NCBI GenBank assembly: GCA_003667245.1
Contig: RCNN01000034.1
Span: 62,001-126,000, forward strand
DNA from: Heterostelium multicystogenum
Lineage: Eukaryota; Evosea; Eumycetozoa; Acytosteliales; Acytosteliaceae
Direction: 5' to 3'
DNA: 64,000 nt
The position numbers and the translations under genes were made by a program. Shown here one piece after another: positions 12,818-25,032 of the stretch. Below the pieces are notes generated by a model. That model was not told the DNA's origin, made no database searches, and saw nothing but the letters and a program-made list of their open reading frames with translations. Each line of letters begins with the position of its first letter. The stretch's first letter is position 1.

Positions 12818-14039
12818 AATAAACAAATAAATAATATTATTATCTGTACCATAAATATTTATTAATACATAAATAAAAAAAAAAAAAACAAAAAATACAA
12901 ATTCTTTAATTTTACACATTGTAATTCGTTGTTTTTTTCTAATTTCTCACCCCTCAACAGCACCACAATTACCCACTTGAACAAATATTCATACAACAAT
13001 CTACATAAAGATAGTACATAATAAATACATCAATCACAACACACACGTTATAATAATAATAATAATAATAACAACAACAACAACAATAACGATAACAAAC
13101 ATCAAAAAACAATTCTAGCGATATTCTCAATTCATAATCACCAGGTCATTATTAAACAACAATAACAATAGAAATAATACAATAGTCAAATAACTTATTT
13201 ATCTGTTTTAAATCTGTCAGACCAAAATATAAAATATCCAACTACAACATTAAATTATATCATTAGTCTTCAGATTTGAAATATTATTTATTTATTCAAA
13301 TATTATTCACGTTTTACCAATAAATAAACTAAAAGTACAACAAAGTTTAATAGTAACATCATTTACAACATTGCAACAACAATAGTAAACAAGACATAAA
13401 CATTCATATTTAAATAGAAAAAGAGATATTTATAAATATATCCAATACAAAAAGGTAAATATTAATATATAGTAGCACTTATGATCATTTGTCTTTTATA
13501 TGATGGAACCAAGCTTTACTTGTTAATTTAAATGTAACTTGTAGTAGGTTGGTCAGTCAACTAATCTTTATTTCTTCTTTTTTTTTTTTTTGAAATTCAA
13601 CATAACTACCAAACAAACAATACTATCATCATTTTTATTTGTTACAAAAAATATATCAATAAAAAATTTATGATCATACATCTTCTACTACTACTCTATA
13701 TATAATATTATACAATGTAGTACATTCATTATTAATACCTTCTTCTTCCTTCTATCTTTTATGTACCATATATTTTATTCTCTAAATTGCCTAAAAATTA
13801 AAAACAAATCCAGAATAGTAAAATTAATTATAGATTAGATAAGTTTACAGAAAATCGACAGATTCCAAACAAAATAGTAGTAGTACAGCAACAGCAGCAG
13901 CCAATTCAATCTCGCAGACAAACAGTAGAATAATAATAATTGAAATAATCAATTAATTAATAGTTTATATTATTACATTAATATAATTATCGAAAGTCCA
14001 TATTCTTTGTTAATTGTCGTTAGCAAATAATATGTAATT
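11900..14039. other. long intergenic region
   Basis: About 2.1 kb without a recognisable gene: AT-rich, with a CA/TA microsatellite and many CAA/AAT tracts. Probably holds the 3' region of acad8 and the promoter and 5' leader of the histidine phosphatase. Confidence 0.5.
12786..12818. repeat. (CA)n(TA)n microsatellite
   Basis: About ten CA units run directly into TA units. Confidence 0.95.
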
Positions 14040-15659
14040 ATGGTTCTAATAACATTTGTTCGGTAAGTTTTAATCTATTGAATCGAATTGAGTACTTACA
14101 ATATCTTCATTTAACTTAATTATTATCTTGGATTGAAATATGTTTCACCACAATAACAATCTGTTTTATTCATGATAATTACAATTGCACAAATATAAAA
14201 TCATATGAATGCATTCTGGTCAAATGCACATGATCTCGGTTTTCTTGAAGACGAAAGATAAAGATTATAAGTTGTAGTTTTAAACACAACAATAATCAAA
14301 GTAGGAGAAAACAAAAAAAAAGGTGGCTCATAGCTAAAACAAAAGATATTAATTAAAGTGATAGAAATGAATATTTGTATGTATTAATTTATAAAGTCCA
14401 CATGTTAACATTTTATTCTTTTTTTTTCTCTTCTTGTTTCAATATTGTCATTGGTTGTTGGTTTAATCAATCTATTTCGTCTTTCAGACATGGAGAAACA
14501 GATTTCAATAAAAATGGTATTCTGCAAGGTCATCTAAATATTCCATTAAATTCCAAAGGTAGACAGCAAGCGGTTTTGGCGGGCGAACGACTCAGACAGG
14601 ATCATTCGCATATTGACTTGGTCATATCATCGGATTTAGATCGTGCTTATGAAACAGCCGCTATCATCATGGACCAATTCAATGAAGGCAAAGTAGCATC
14701 TGCAAATTCACCGCTATCCAACACAATCATTACCACTCCTCTCTTAAGAGAGCGCTACCTCGGAAAATTAGAAGGAGTCGATCTTAGACAATTTGTAAAC
14801 TGGGAAGAGCTCCCAGAGGCAAAGAAAATGATCCAACTCCAGAATATTCTCTCACAGAAATCAAACATCAACTCTATTATCACTCCAACATCATCAGCAG
14901 TGGGTTCGGTCACATCTGCTGATTCACTCACAATGCAGACTTCACACAAGCTATCATCAGCAAACATTCTCAAACATCTTCCACAGAAAGAACTTAAACT
15001 CGAATCCAAACACAAACTCATCAAACGCGCAAAAGAAGCTTTTCAATTCATTTTGAAACAGGTTCCACAGAAATATCTATCAGTTGGAAGAGAAGATAAC
15101 AACATTAATATCAACATCAACCAAACATCCAATACTGCAAACTCAGCAGATACAGAACTACCAAACACTACAGAGCCAGATCTTTCCTCCTCCTCAACCC
15201 TCTCAACTTCTTCAACATCCTCTCGTTCCTCCCTATCCTCTTCAACATCCTCAGCCTCCTCTATATCATCCAATGAACAACCAGTTGAACCAGAATCCAA
15301 TGGGCTCAACCTCACATCATCAAATACCGCAAGTCCAAAATCAAACTCACACAACAAAGAATTTCATATTTTGGTGGTTTCACACTCTCTTACACTCAAG
15401 ACCATACTTAGTCTTCTACTCTGTAAAAGGCCACCTATTTCAGTTTTCTGCAACACCAATAGTCCAGACGACATCACTCAATCGGAGCAATCATCTCACC
15501 AAAACTTCAAATGGATTCAGTTGGAGCTTAAGAATGCATCTATCGTCCGTACAAGTTTTTAGTTTGATAGAAAAGAGATCCTCTGGCGATGACCGCAAGC
15601 GATTACCAAGAGACATCATATTTTTCCCAGTTGCCACTGTTGACGACAATGATTCTTGA
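14040..15659 (+). CDS. phosphoglycerate mutase-like histidine phosphatase
   Basis: Exon 1 is 23 nt (14040-14062, MVLITFV plus two bases). A 425-bp intron, long for this genome, joins to 14488 and completes the signature VRHGETDFNKNGILQGH, with the phospho-accepting His. RERYLGKLEG supplies the usual acidic partner region and HILVVSHSLTLKTIL the second catalytic His. A Ser/Asn-rich insert of about 120 residues (15090-15330) separates the conserved parts. The frame stops at 15562; removing one T from the T5 run at 15555-15560 continues it as TSFSLIEKRSSGDD... to 15659, which I prefer. Substrate unknown; relatives include fructose-2,6-bisphosphatase/TIGAR-like and phosphoglycerate mutase-like enzymes. 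Confidence 0.85.
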
Positions 15660-16116
15660 ACAATCAGAATACCAACAGCAACCAACCAACCAACCAACAA
15701 TCAATCATATATAGCAATCAAACTACTTAGTTAGTAGATACCCAAACCAACTATTTTTTCTTATCTATTTATAAATAACTACACCCTGGGGAGAATTATA
15801 TCCCTGTTTTTTTTTTTTTACTGGATTATCATTCAAGTTAATCATCATTATTTTTTAAACAACAACAAACCGAAAATAATAATTTATAAATAAACAACTT
15901 TATTTATTAAATATTCTTACTATTATTATCTTTATTATCTGTTACTTAACAAAACAATTATCTTGGAGTTTCTTGGAAATTCAAATTTAGGCGGGAACTT
16001 TTTAGTTTTCATAAGTTTCATTTTTTTGAACTTTATTATTACTATCTCTTAATAGAATTATTATTATTATTATTATACATCAATTTAATTTAGTTTGCTA
16101 TCGAGATAGGATAGAT
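15660..16116. other. intergenic
   Basis: Spacer with an (AACC)n tract at about 15680-15701 and AT-rich sequence; no gene seen. Confidence 0.6.
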
Positions 16117-17402
16117 ATGTTGTGGATTGATAAATATAAGCCAACTTCGTTGGATCAGATGGACTACCATCAAGATATATCTCAAAACTTAAAGAATATG
16201 GTATGTCTACTCGACTGCATACAAGTACTTGTGATGATTGAAGAGAGTTATTAAGTGAATGTTGTTTTTTGTTGTTATTGTTACTCGTAGATATTGGGTG
16301 GTGATTTTCCTCACCTGCTTGTATATGGTCCCTCTGGTGCTGGCAAAAAGACAAGAGTGATGGCAACCATGAAAGAGATCTATGGTCCAAACTGTTTGAA
16401 AGTGAAAATCGAAACAAAAACCTTTAAACATCCATCATCAAGCAAGAGTATACAAGTAACCATTGTAAGCTCACCATATCATATAGAAATCAACCCTGGT
16501 GAGGCTGGAGCACACGATCGTCTTGTCATTCAAAGCATCATCAAAGAAATTGCACAGTCTCCACCAATTGATTCACAATCCTATGGTAACTTTAAAAGTA
16601 TGTCAAACTCATCAATACCCAATATACTCAATACTAATAGATTACGCTTGGCTGTTTATAGTTGTAATATTAAATGAGGTCGATAAACTATCAAAAGATG
16701 CACAACATGCACTCAGAAGAACTATGGAAAAATATGCTAGTTTCTGTCGTTTGATTCTTTGCTGTGACAGCACTTCAAAAGTCATCGATCCAATCAGATC
16801 TAGATGTTTGGGTATTCGTATACCGGCACCCTCAAAAGAAGAGATTATCAAGGTACTACAGTCAGTGGCAAAGAAAGAGCGATTCGAACTTTCACCTCAA
16901 ATCGCAACTAACTGCGCAGAAAAGTCAAACGGTAATCTTAGATATGCACTCTTACAGCTCGAAGCACTGAAAACCAAGCAATATCCATTTGTTTCTTCCG
17001 AATTGCCATTACTGGACTGGGAGAATGCGATCAGCAATGTTGCAAACGACATGATAACAGAACAAACTCCAGCACGCTTACAAGTAATTCGTGGCAAACT
17101 CTATGAGCTCATTGGACATTGTATCCCACCGGACATCATCATGAAGCACTTGACATTTTCACTTTTAGACAAGATCGACACCAACATCAAATATGATATT
17201 ATACACTGGGCCGCGTTTTATGTAAGTCCACTAATAATGATCCCACTCGAGTGATACACCCAACTTACTCATCCTACCACCCTAATCAAAACAGGAACAC
17301 AGAATTCAAATTGGAACGAAACCAATATTTCACCTGGAAGCATTTGTTGCCAAGTTTATGGCAATCTTTAAAAAATCCCAAGTGGACTTCCACCAAAAAT
17401 AA
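16117..17402 (+). CDS. rfc3: replication factor C subunit 3 (clamp loader, 38-kDa type)
   Basis: Subunit of the RFC clamp loader that opens PCNA and places it on primed DNA; nuclear, replication and repair. Four exons: 16117-16200, 16291-16597, 16662-17221, 17295-17402; all junctions are GT-AG and in phase. Visible features: LWIDKYKPTSLDQM at the N-terminus, DFPHLLVYGPSGAGKKT (Walker A), NEVDKLSKDAQHALRRTMEK (Walker B region of the family), the sensor block RLILCCDSTSKVIDPIRSRC, and the C-terminal collar helix HLEAFVAKFMAIFKK. About 352 residues, the expected length. SRC is the RFC-specific arginine finger motif. No frame breaks. Confidence 0.96.
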
Positions 17403-17808
17403 CTCATCTGTCCAACTTTGTAGAGTTGCAACCTTCAAATTAACATTAACTTATCATTCTCTTTTTCTTTGAAAGAAATAGAGTGAAATAAACATCAAGT
17501 AATTAGCAATGAAATGTATCACATCGTTGACACTGGAGCCATTATCAATAACCCAAACCTTTGACAATGAGCAATACCACAGCAGGTCAAGTGAAGATTT
17601 TTTTTAAAAAATTTATGCCCGGGCTGTATTTACTGAGATTTGTAGAAACAACAATTCGAATTTATGTTTTTTTAAAAATTATTTTGAAAAATTAAAAAAA
17701 TAATTGATTCAATGATAACGAAAAAAATTAGACTTTTGTGCTTTCCTTTTTTTTCCCACTCCCTGTAGAACACTTGATCCTCTCACAGAGACATAAAGAT
17801 TTAACAGA
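17403..17808. other. intergenic
   Basis: AT-rich spacer between rfc3 and rps21; holds the rps21 promoter. A T-run and pyrimidine tract lie just upstream of 17809. Confidence 0.6.
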
Positions 17809-18677
17809 ATGCAAAACGAAGACAAGAAAAACATCGAATTGTACACCCCAAGAAAGTGGTATGTATCAATTCTACTCTAGCTCTACATTATCTATATATC
17901 TAGATTTCTATATTTCTATTTAGTAGTGTCTGAATCTTAGAAAAAAACACAAACAACTTCTTGTTATCTTAGAAAGATTAGTCAGCTAGTTCAATCAAAT
18001 AGCAGATCATTTATCTCAACAGTAATAGTATCAAACTACATCAAAAAATTAGGTGAAATTATAATGTTTGAATAATAATTAGCTAGTTGATGGTCAAATA
18101 CAGGTTTAAAGTAGAGTTAAATGTATTTGGTTAACAATTGAAAAAAGGAAAAAGAAATATACAGATTATTCTATCACCTATCTCAGTGTGTCGAGAAGTT
18201 GATTATCAAAGTGGTCACAATAACTCACTCATACAGATCAAAGAACAAAGTAATAATTATAACTATAATTATAATAGAATAGTTTTAGTAATAGGACCGT
18301 GATTACTGTTGATATGATGACACAGAAGTTGTTTGTGCTATGACAATACATGTGTGTGGTTCTTTTGTTTTTATTATCATTAAATTATTTTTGTTACCGT
18401 AAAATATTGTTAGAATCGTTATTAATTTCTTTTATTATGTAGCTCTGCCACCAACCGTTTGATCACTGCTAAGGACCACGCTTCAGTCCAAATCAACATT
18501 GGTCACGTCAACCCAGACGGTATCTACAACGGTAAGCAAACCTCAGTTGCCTTCTGCGGTTTCATCCGTAACAACGCCCAATCCGATGCTGCCCTCAACC
18601 GTATCGCCCAAAAGAAGGGTTTCTTGAAGAGCTTTCTAAACTTGTTGTTTAATAAACTCAAATTTAGCTTTCTTTAA
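17809..18677 (+). CDS. rps21: 40S ribosomal protein S21
   Basis: Small-subunit ribosomal protein eS21. Exon 1 (17809-17858) encodes MQNEDKKNIELYTPRK plus TG; exon 2 begins at 18443 with C TCT GCC, rebuilding PRKCSATNRLITAKDHASV, the hallmark of eS21. The middle (QINIGHVNPDGIYNG, SVAFCGFIRNNAQSDAALNR) also fits. The intron is 584 bp, unusually long for this genome, directly after a 50-nt first exon. The written frame ends LLFNKLKFSFL at 18677, longer than the family; KKGFLKSF followed by TAA would appear if one C near 18642 were extra, giving the more usual length of about 85 residues. Confidence 0.93.
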
Positions 18678-19011
18678 ATCATAAGATAGTTGTTATATAA
18701 ACTAAAATCGTCAATTTTTTTATTTATTATTTATTTAGTCAACTAATGAATAATCTTATGAGTAACTACCACAACTCAGAGTTTCATATAATCTTTTCCA
18801 ATCTATCAATTTCACTTTGTCACAAATAAATGTAATTCGATTGACTATTATTTCAATGTCTCTATGAATTATCAATAATAAATGGAACCAATTAACTTTT
18901 ATCTGATTTACCATTAGAGGTGTAATTGATTGTTGGGAATGAATAAAACAGTGACATTATGAAATTTGATCAAAATTGTCTATAATGATCAATTTCAAAT
19001 GGGTGTGTGAT
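18678..19011. other. intergenic between convergent genes
   Basis: AT-rich spacer serving the 3' ends of rps21 and the minus-strand membrane protein; nothing else seen. Confidence 0.6.
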
Positions 19012-19694
19012 TTATTGGTAAACGGGGAATTGGGTGTAACCATGTTTCCATAGATGATGAAGCTTTTTATATCTTATGGCAAGTAAGCAAACATTAACGA
19101 TGGATAGAGCTAGAGCTACAATTGAGAGATACCATCCGATGGCGGGACCCCAAGACATGGATGAGAGATCGTGATCATCTTCAAATACTTCTTTGCCATA
19201 AAATGTTGTACTAACTCCTTCTTTTCTAAATGCAGCCGGCACCCCTAAAAGTAGGAATGGAGGAAATATCTGAGAAATAAATGAGACAAAGAAGACAAAG
19301 TGCTTATCTTAATTACTCTTCTATATTCAGTATTTCCAGCTAAAAAGAGAGTTACAAAACCAATCAAAACAAAATAGTTCCAAGTGCTTGGAAGAATCCT
19401 AGGGATATGAAAAGTTGAGATATGGGATACTTTGAATTCTTAACATAAAATTCTTGCTGTAAAGTATAATTTCCATAAAAAAGACTAAAAATATAACATT
19501 AATTAAGATTTCTATATTTAACTCTTTTAACTTACTCTATATTCATAAAGAGTGTATGCCTCTGTTATTGTTGGATTGATGAAACTAAAGATTTTATATT
19601 CATACCAAGGGGTAATATTACAACCCAGTAAACATCCAAACATCAAAGTTTGTGTAACTACTATTATTATAAACAATATTCTATCTCCAGCCAT
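19012..19694 (-). CDS. four-transmembrane protein of unknown function
   Basis: Start at 19694 (MAGDRILFIIIVVTQTLMFG). Three exons joined by two short introns (about 50 bp each, GT-AG). Four hydrophobic helices: residues about 6-25, a second near FISLGFFQ...NYFVLIGFVTLFLAG, a third PPFLLLGVPAA, and the last WYLSIVALALSIVNVCLLAI, followed by a basic tail. An extracellular loop holds NYT. Two single-base corrections are needed: an extra T in the T6 run just after the first intron, and a missing A near 19385. The topology resembles claudin/PalI-like four-helix proteins and unnamed dictyostelid membrane families, but I do not recognise a specific one. Confidence 0.6.
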
Positions 19695-20234
19695 TTTTAT
19701 TTGATGATCAGAGATGTTTTATAATAATAACGAGCCCCTAGCTTGGATGTTCCTTAATTTGATGAGGAACTAAAAATAAAAAATAAATCTAATAAAAATA
19801 TAAATTTATAAAAGTATCAGAGATATTTATATATTTTTGATCAAAAATATCACATTAAAATTAAGAGACAACAATGATTAAGCTAGGAACCTTTTTCAGT
19901 TCAAAACAAAAATAGTCCATTCTTTTTCAAAATCAAATTTAAATCTTTGGTTTCAAAGTTGAGTTGAACCTGGGTGTATCGGAATATGCAACATAGTCAA
20001 CTTTTGATTTTCCAATAATTTATATTGGTAATTCTACTTCAATTAAATTGAAAGTAATACCCAGGTGTCCGATTGATTGACATCTCATTATAGTCTTGGA
20101 AACTTCTAAAGAGGTACCATGTTGCCAATATTAACTTTGCAATTCCCAAGTCCACTGATACCTCCAAGTACCCAAACGAGTAGATTTTATACTGTTTTAC
20201 TTTTATTTGTTGTTTTTTCGTAAGATGTTGTTGT
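19695..20234. other. intergenic
   Basis: Spacer between two minus-strand genes. A 68-codon frame at 20039-20245 opens with TTG and overlaps the end of the next gene; treated as chance. Confidence 0.6.
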
Positions 20235-21361
20235 TTATAGGTCAAAATAGTGAATCGAATAGTTTGTGTCTATTGTTTGTCCACAACTTAGATTTGATTG
20301 AATGAATGCTTTCGATTTCCCAATGAGTTTGCTCTCAAACTGGAGTGTGTGGACGAGTTCAGAGTATGGTTTGAGGAAATCTGGGTTTCTGATCCAATCT
20401 TGGAAGTGGCTGTCCAGCAGAATCGATGTCCATTCGACCAACTGGGGCATGGTGAGTATGATCTCGTCATCCTTGCATTGGATGTCTTCCATATCGGCAT
20501 AACGCTTGAGTTGAGTCATAAGGTATGTGAACAAGCTTGAACATTGCTCGGCGCTGAGCGAAGAGCGAATCTCGCTGACCATCATTGATCTTGTGTATCT
20601 GCAAATCAAAGCTCTATTTAATAGTGCTACTCTGCTCTCCAAATTTTCCAAGCAATATTTGATGATATGCATGAGATCGGCTGTGGAGACATCACTCATT
20701 GTTCTCAAACAACTTTGCAGCAATCTATCCAAGTTTGCCTTGACCATCTTGGTGATGAGTGATGGAACCAAAAATGATGAAACTGAATTTGACAGAACAA
20801 CCAACATTGTAGCCAGTCTCCAGTGAGAGTTCTTCATTGCCTCTTCAATCCAACTCTTCAAAACTGAGTAATCCAACTGTCTAGCCAAAACATTGATATA
20901 AACACCTTCTCTTACTTTAATTGCTTCGATCTTATTAATATTTTCAATATCGTCCAAAGTAAACTCTGTTGTATCATCATCATTAAAACAATAGTATCAG
21001 TATTAGTTGGTCAGAATTAATCATAAAAGCAATGTACTCCTTCACATCCTCATCCTCCTTCTCCTCCTCCTCACATAAAGACATACGTGGATCGATTCCC
21101 AAGTATTCCAATATCTTTTTTGTAAAATCTGATTCTGCTATTCCCTTTGTATATTTAGGTAGTGTATTGTATTGCTTATCTATAATATTTTAAACTATTA
21201 TTATTTCTATCTATATGTAAACATTGGTATTTGTTTGCTGACTCTATAGCAGAAGCAGCGCCAGAAGAAGCACCACTTATATTACTACCAATCAAATCAG
21301 CTGCATTTCTCTTTTGACTAGGTTGAGTACTACTACTGCTACTATTTTTAACTGAATCCAT
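20235..21361 (-). CDS. NOL11-like nucleolar protein (tentative)
   Basis: Exon 1 (21361-21223) encodes a Ser-rich start (MDSVKNSSSSSTQPSQKRNA); a 43-bp intron (21180-21222) leads to YKQYNTLPKYTKGIAESDF... and an acidic run EEEEKEDED. One extra T in TTTT near 20975 must be removed to join LILILLFNDDDTTEFTLDD to the large 3' frame. The rest is helical; its end, ILTMPQLVEWTSILLDSHFQDWI, resembles the NOL11/UTP8-type C-terminal motif (WxxxLLDxHF). About 340 residues, shorter than animal NOL11. If correct it would act in the UTP-A complex of 18S rRNA processing; helical repeat proteins of other kinds are possible. Confidence 0.5.
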
Positions 21362-21761
21362 GATTTATCAATCTCTAACGGTTACTCTGACTATCTAACT
21401 AGTTAGTTATGCTATCTATATATCTATATTAAGAGGTAATCGATCGATCTAACAGCAGTCAGTGGCTAATCTAAAGGAGGTTGTTATTTCTTCGTTCGTT
21501 TCATTGACAGACCACCATTAAATTTAGTTTGAATCGATTTTTTAAATTTTTTAATTTTATTTTATTTTAATATTTTTTTTGTTTTTTTGAATCCCAAAAA
21601 TTTTATGTGAAGTGATAAACAACTTGTTGAGAAACTATGCTGAATACAATTTGACTTTACCTTATTAACAATCTTGAGTAGTCGTAGCTCCACTTTATAT
21701 TACCAGCACCACTATATTATATTATTAGTTTGTTAGTAGTAGCAACAGCAGATAGATAGAA
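21362..21761. other. divergent intergenic promoter region
   Basis: About 400 bp between divergently transcribed genes, with long T/A runs (21535-21600); probably carries both promoters. Confidence 0.5.
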
Positions 21762-23069
21762 ATGAATTACGAGATTTTGAATCATTTGCTTACCAAGTCT
21801 GGTAATGCTGCAGTTCAACCAGTAGATAAACTCTCAAAGCTCTTTGCTGATAATGAAACTATCAAGAAGCTTTTGCCACAAGACACAACTGGTGTATGTT
21901 CCAAATATGACAATTGGATGATGCTGAACTGTTGGTGATAACAGCACTATCATGTCTAGATAATTCATTACATTGATATAATATTTTTTATTATTATTAT
22001 TATTAGTACTAATAATGATTGATAATCACTTTTAGATTGACAATACCATTAAATTATTAGACTCTATCAGTGAATTGGTTGGTAGTGATGATGCAAGAAA
22101 GAGAGATGCTCAAATTCACAGACTCAACAAGGAATTGATAAACACTGTTTACATTTTTGGTTCAACTCTTACTGCTTTCGATTATATCTACTTTGTATTG
22201 TTACACCCATGGCTTGTATGTTTGACGCTAAACTTAGCAATCATTCATCGATAATGATAACGACCCAGTCATTAATAACTATTCTCAATTCATTGCATAG
22301 GCCAAGTTGAATGATAAAGAAAGATTCTTATTCTGTAACATTACAAGATGGTTCAACTTTGTTCAAAACACAGCATTTTTGGATAATGGAAAATTAGAAT
22401 TATTGCCAATCTCCACAACTCCACCACCACCAGAACCACCAAAAGAAAAGAAACCAGCTGCCACTGGTGACAACAAGAAAGAAGAAAAGAAAGACGATAA
22501 AGCAGCTGCTGCTGCTCCCGCTGAAAAGAAGAAAGGTAGCGGTCGTGAGAAACCAGCTGCCGAACCAGCTAAACCATTGGATGTTTCAAGATTCGAAATT
22601 TCGTGTCGGTAAGATCGTCGAAGTAGGACGTCACGAAACTGCTGAGCAATTGTACGTTGAGAAGATCGACTTGGGTGAACCAACTGGTCCACGTACCATC
22701 GCCTCAGGTTTGGTTAAATTTGTACCAATCGAAGAGATGCGTGATCGTCTCGTTTTGGTCCTCTGCAACTTGAAGCCACGTAACTTGAAAGGTGTCAAGT
22801 CTGAGGGTATGGTACTCTGTGCATCCAATGCCGACCACACTGCCGTCGAATTTGTTGATTGTACCAGCCACCGCACAAATTGGAGAGCGTGTCTCCTTCT
22901 CAGAGTTCCCAGGTGAACACGATAAAGTCCTCAAACCAGAGACTGTTGAAGAAGTACTCAAAGAACTCAAGACAAACGCTGACCGTGTTGCCACCTACAA
23001 AGGAGTCCATTCCAAACCACTGCTGGACAATGTATTGCCAAATCTCTTGCCAATGCATCAATTAGCTAA
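21762..23069 (+). CDS. AIMP1/EMAPII-type tRNA-binding cofactor of aminoacyl-tRNA synthetases
   Basis: Exons 21762-21893, 22036-22215 and 22301-23069. The N-terminal 130 residues look like the helical GST-C-like docking domain of synthetase cofactors. A charged Pro/Lys/Ala linker ([14 protein letters not shown]...) follows, then the OB-fold tRNA-binding domain: [48 protein letters not shown], and a C-terminal EMAPII-like extension ([22 protein letters not shown]). Three corrections: an extra A near 22600, an extra T near 22858 and a missing C near 23010; with the last, the protein ends in SLANASIS with TAA at 23069. The role is to bind tRNA and organise synthetases in the cytosol. The alternative is the tRNA-binding arm of a synthetase-like protein, as in yeast Arc1. 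Confidence 0.85.
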
Positions 23070-23531
23070 ACAAATAAAAATCAAACCTTATAAATACATA
23101 AAAACATGAATTATCTATCTGATACAGATAAGTTCATTTCATTGGAATCAATCAATGATTATCATTAATCAATCTGTTTACATAAGTTTGACTACAAGTG
23201 ATATTGACTAATTGAGTTAATGGAGATGGTTATGATCATTGCAGATGCATCTAACTTTGATTAATGAATGAGTTCTCATTTATGATTCTTTCTATTATTA
23301 TTCCAATTTTATTAACAAATCGGCAAAATGAGACATGTCCACTCATTTAAATCACTTGCTCTTTATCATTTTTAACGTTACAAATGGAATTTTCAATTTT
23401 TTTTTAATTTTTATGATTTTCAAAGACGAAACACACACCACCTTCGAGCTACCCTGACCGAACCTGTATGAAATCTTTTATAGTGGCACTTATTTCCAAC
23501 AGTCTAACAGATCCTTATCCTATCAATTAAG
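23070..23531. other. intergenic
   Basis: Spacer upstream of rpl3, including a T-rich run at about 23395-23412; carries the rpl3 promoter. Confidence 0.5.
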
Positions 23532-25032
23532 ATGTCACACAGAAAGTTCGAAGGTAACTATCACTAGATATCTCTCTCATTATTCATTTATGCCAGATGC
23601 TACACTGTTTGCTGGCATACCGTTGATGATTACTTACTCATCACACTTAACGTTTCAGGAATGACAAATGTATTTCAATCTTAAGAAAAACACATTTTCA
23701 TTCATTTAATACCTCACTTTCATACATCCTCTATCTGATGATGATACGAGACTGTGCTTGGGTGGTCTTAGGCATAAATGAATACCCTCTCTCTATCCCT
23801 CTTTAAACTCACGCTGGATGTTTTGTACTCATTCAAAAATCTTACTCTAATTAGCTCCACGTCACGGTTCTTTGGGTTTCCTCCCAAGAAAGAGAGCCGC
23901 CAGACACCAAGGTAAGATCAAATCATTCCCAAAGGATGACCGTACCAAGCCAGTCCACTTGACTGCTTTCATGGGATACAAGGCTGGTATGACCCACGTC
24001 GTCCGTGACTTGGAAAAAGCCAGGATCAAAGATGCACAAGAAGGAAGTCGTCGAAGCCGTCACCATCTTGGAATGCCCACCAATGTACATTGTTGGTTTG
24101 GTTGGTTACTTGGAAACCGCCCAAGGTCTCCGTCCATACAAGACCGTCTGGGCTCAACATTTGTCCAACGAGTTCCGTAGACGTTTCTACCGTCAATGGT
24201 ACAAGTCTGCCAACCACCTCGCTTTCACCAAGTACACCAAGAAGTACGAAAAACGACAAGAAGTCCATCGATGGTGCCATCGCTGCCATCAAGAGAAAGT
24301 GCACTGTCATCCGTGCCATCGCCCACACTCAAGTCCACAAGTTGAACTTGGGTCAAAAGAAGGCTGAAGTCGTCGAAATCCAAGTCAACGGTGGTTCCAT
24401 CGCCGACAAGGTCAACTGGGTTGTTGAGAACTTCGAAAAAGACCGTCACCGTCGAGTCTGTCTTTGCCGAAAACGAAATGATTGATATCATTGGTGTCAC
24501 CAAGGGTAAGGGATTCAATGGTGTTATCAAGAGATGGGGTGTCCGTAAGCTCCCACGTAAGACTCACAAGGGTCTCAGAAAGGTTGCCTGTATTGGAGCT
24601 TGGCATCCATCCCGTGTCTCAACTGCCGTCCCACGTGCTGGTCAATTGGGTTACCACCACCGTGTTGAGACCAACAAGAAGATCTACCGTATCGGTAAGG
24701 CTCAACCAACCACCGGTGCTGCCATCCCAACTGGTGCCACTGAGTTCGATATCACCGAAAAGACCATCACCCCAATGGGTGGTTTCGTCCACTACGGTGT
24801 TGTCAAGCACGAGTTCCTCATGATCAAGGGTTGCGTCACTGGTCCACGTAAGAGAGTTTTGACCCTCAGAAAGTCCCTCCACGCTGCCACCTCACGTCCA
24901 GCTCTCGAGAAGGTCGTCCTCAAGTTCATCGATACTTCTTCCAAGTTCGGTCACGGTAGATTCCAAACTTCATCTGAGAAGTTGAAGGTTATGGGTCCAA
25001 TGAAGAAGCAAAAGGTTGCCAAGAAGAACTAA
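23532..25032 (+). CDS. rpl3: 60S ribosomal protein L3
   Basis: Large-subunit protein uL3, next to the peptidyl-transferase centre. Exon 1 (23532-23553) encodes MSHRKFE; a 301-bp intron follows; exon 2 starts at 23855 and rebuilds [16 protein letters not shown]. Conserved blocks: [38 protein letters not shown], the basic loop [36 protein letters not shown] (this region holds the modified His in other species), and [13 protein letters not shown]. About 395 residues. The frame is broken three times, each an extra A making GAAAAA (24014-24018, 24249-24253, 24436-24440); reducing each to GAAAA restores the protein. Strong codon bias fits high expression. Confidence 0.96.

Noticed and set aside
23554..23854. 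C/D box snoRNA in the rpl3 intron
   Set aside because: A TGATGA-like box is present but no correctly spaced CTGA with a terminal stem.
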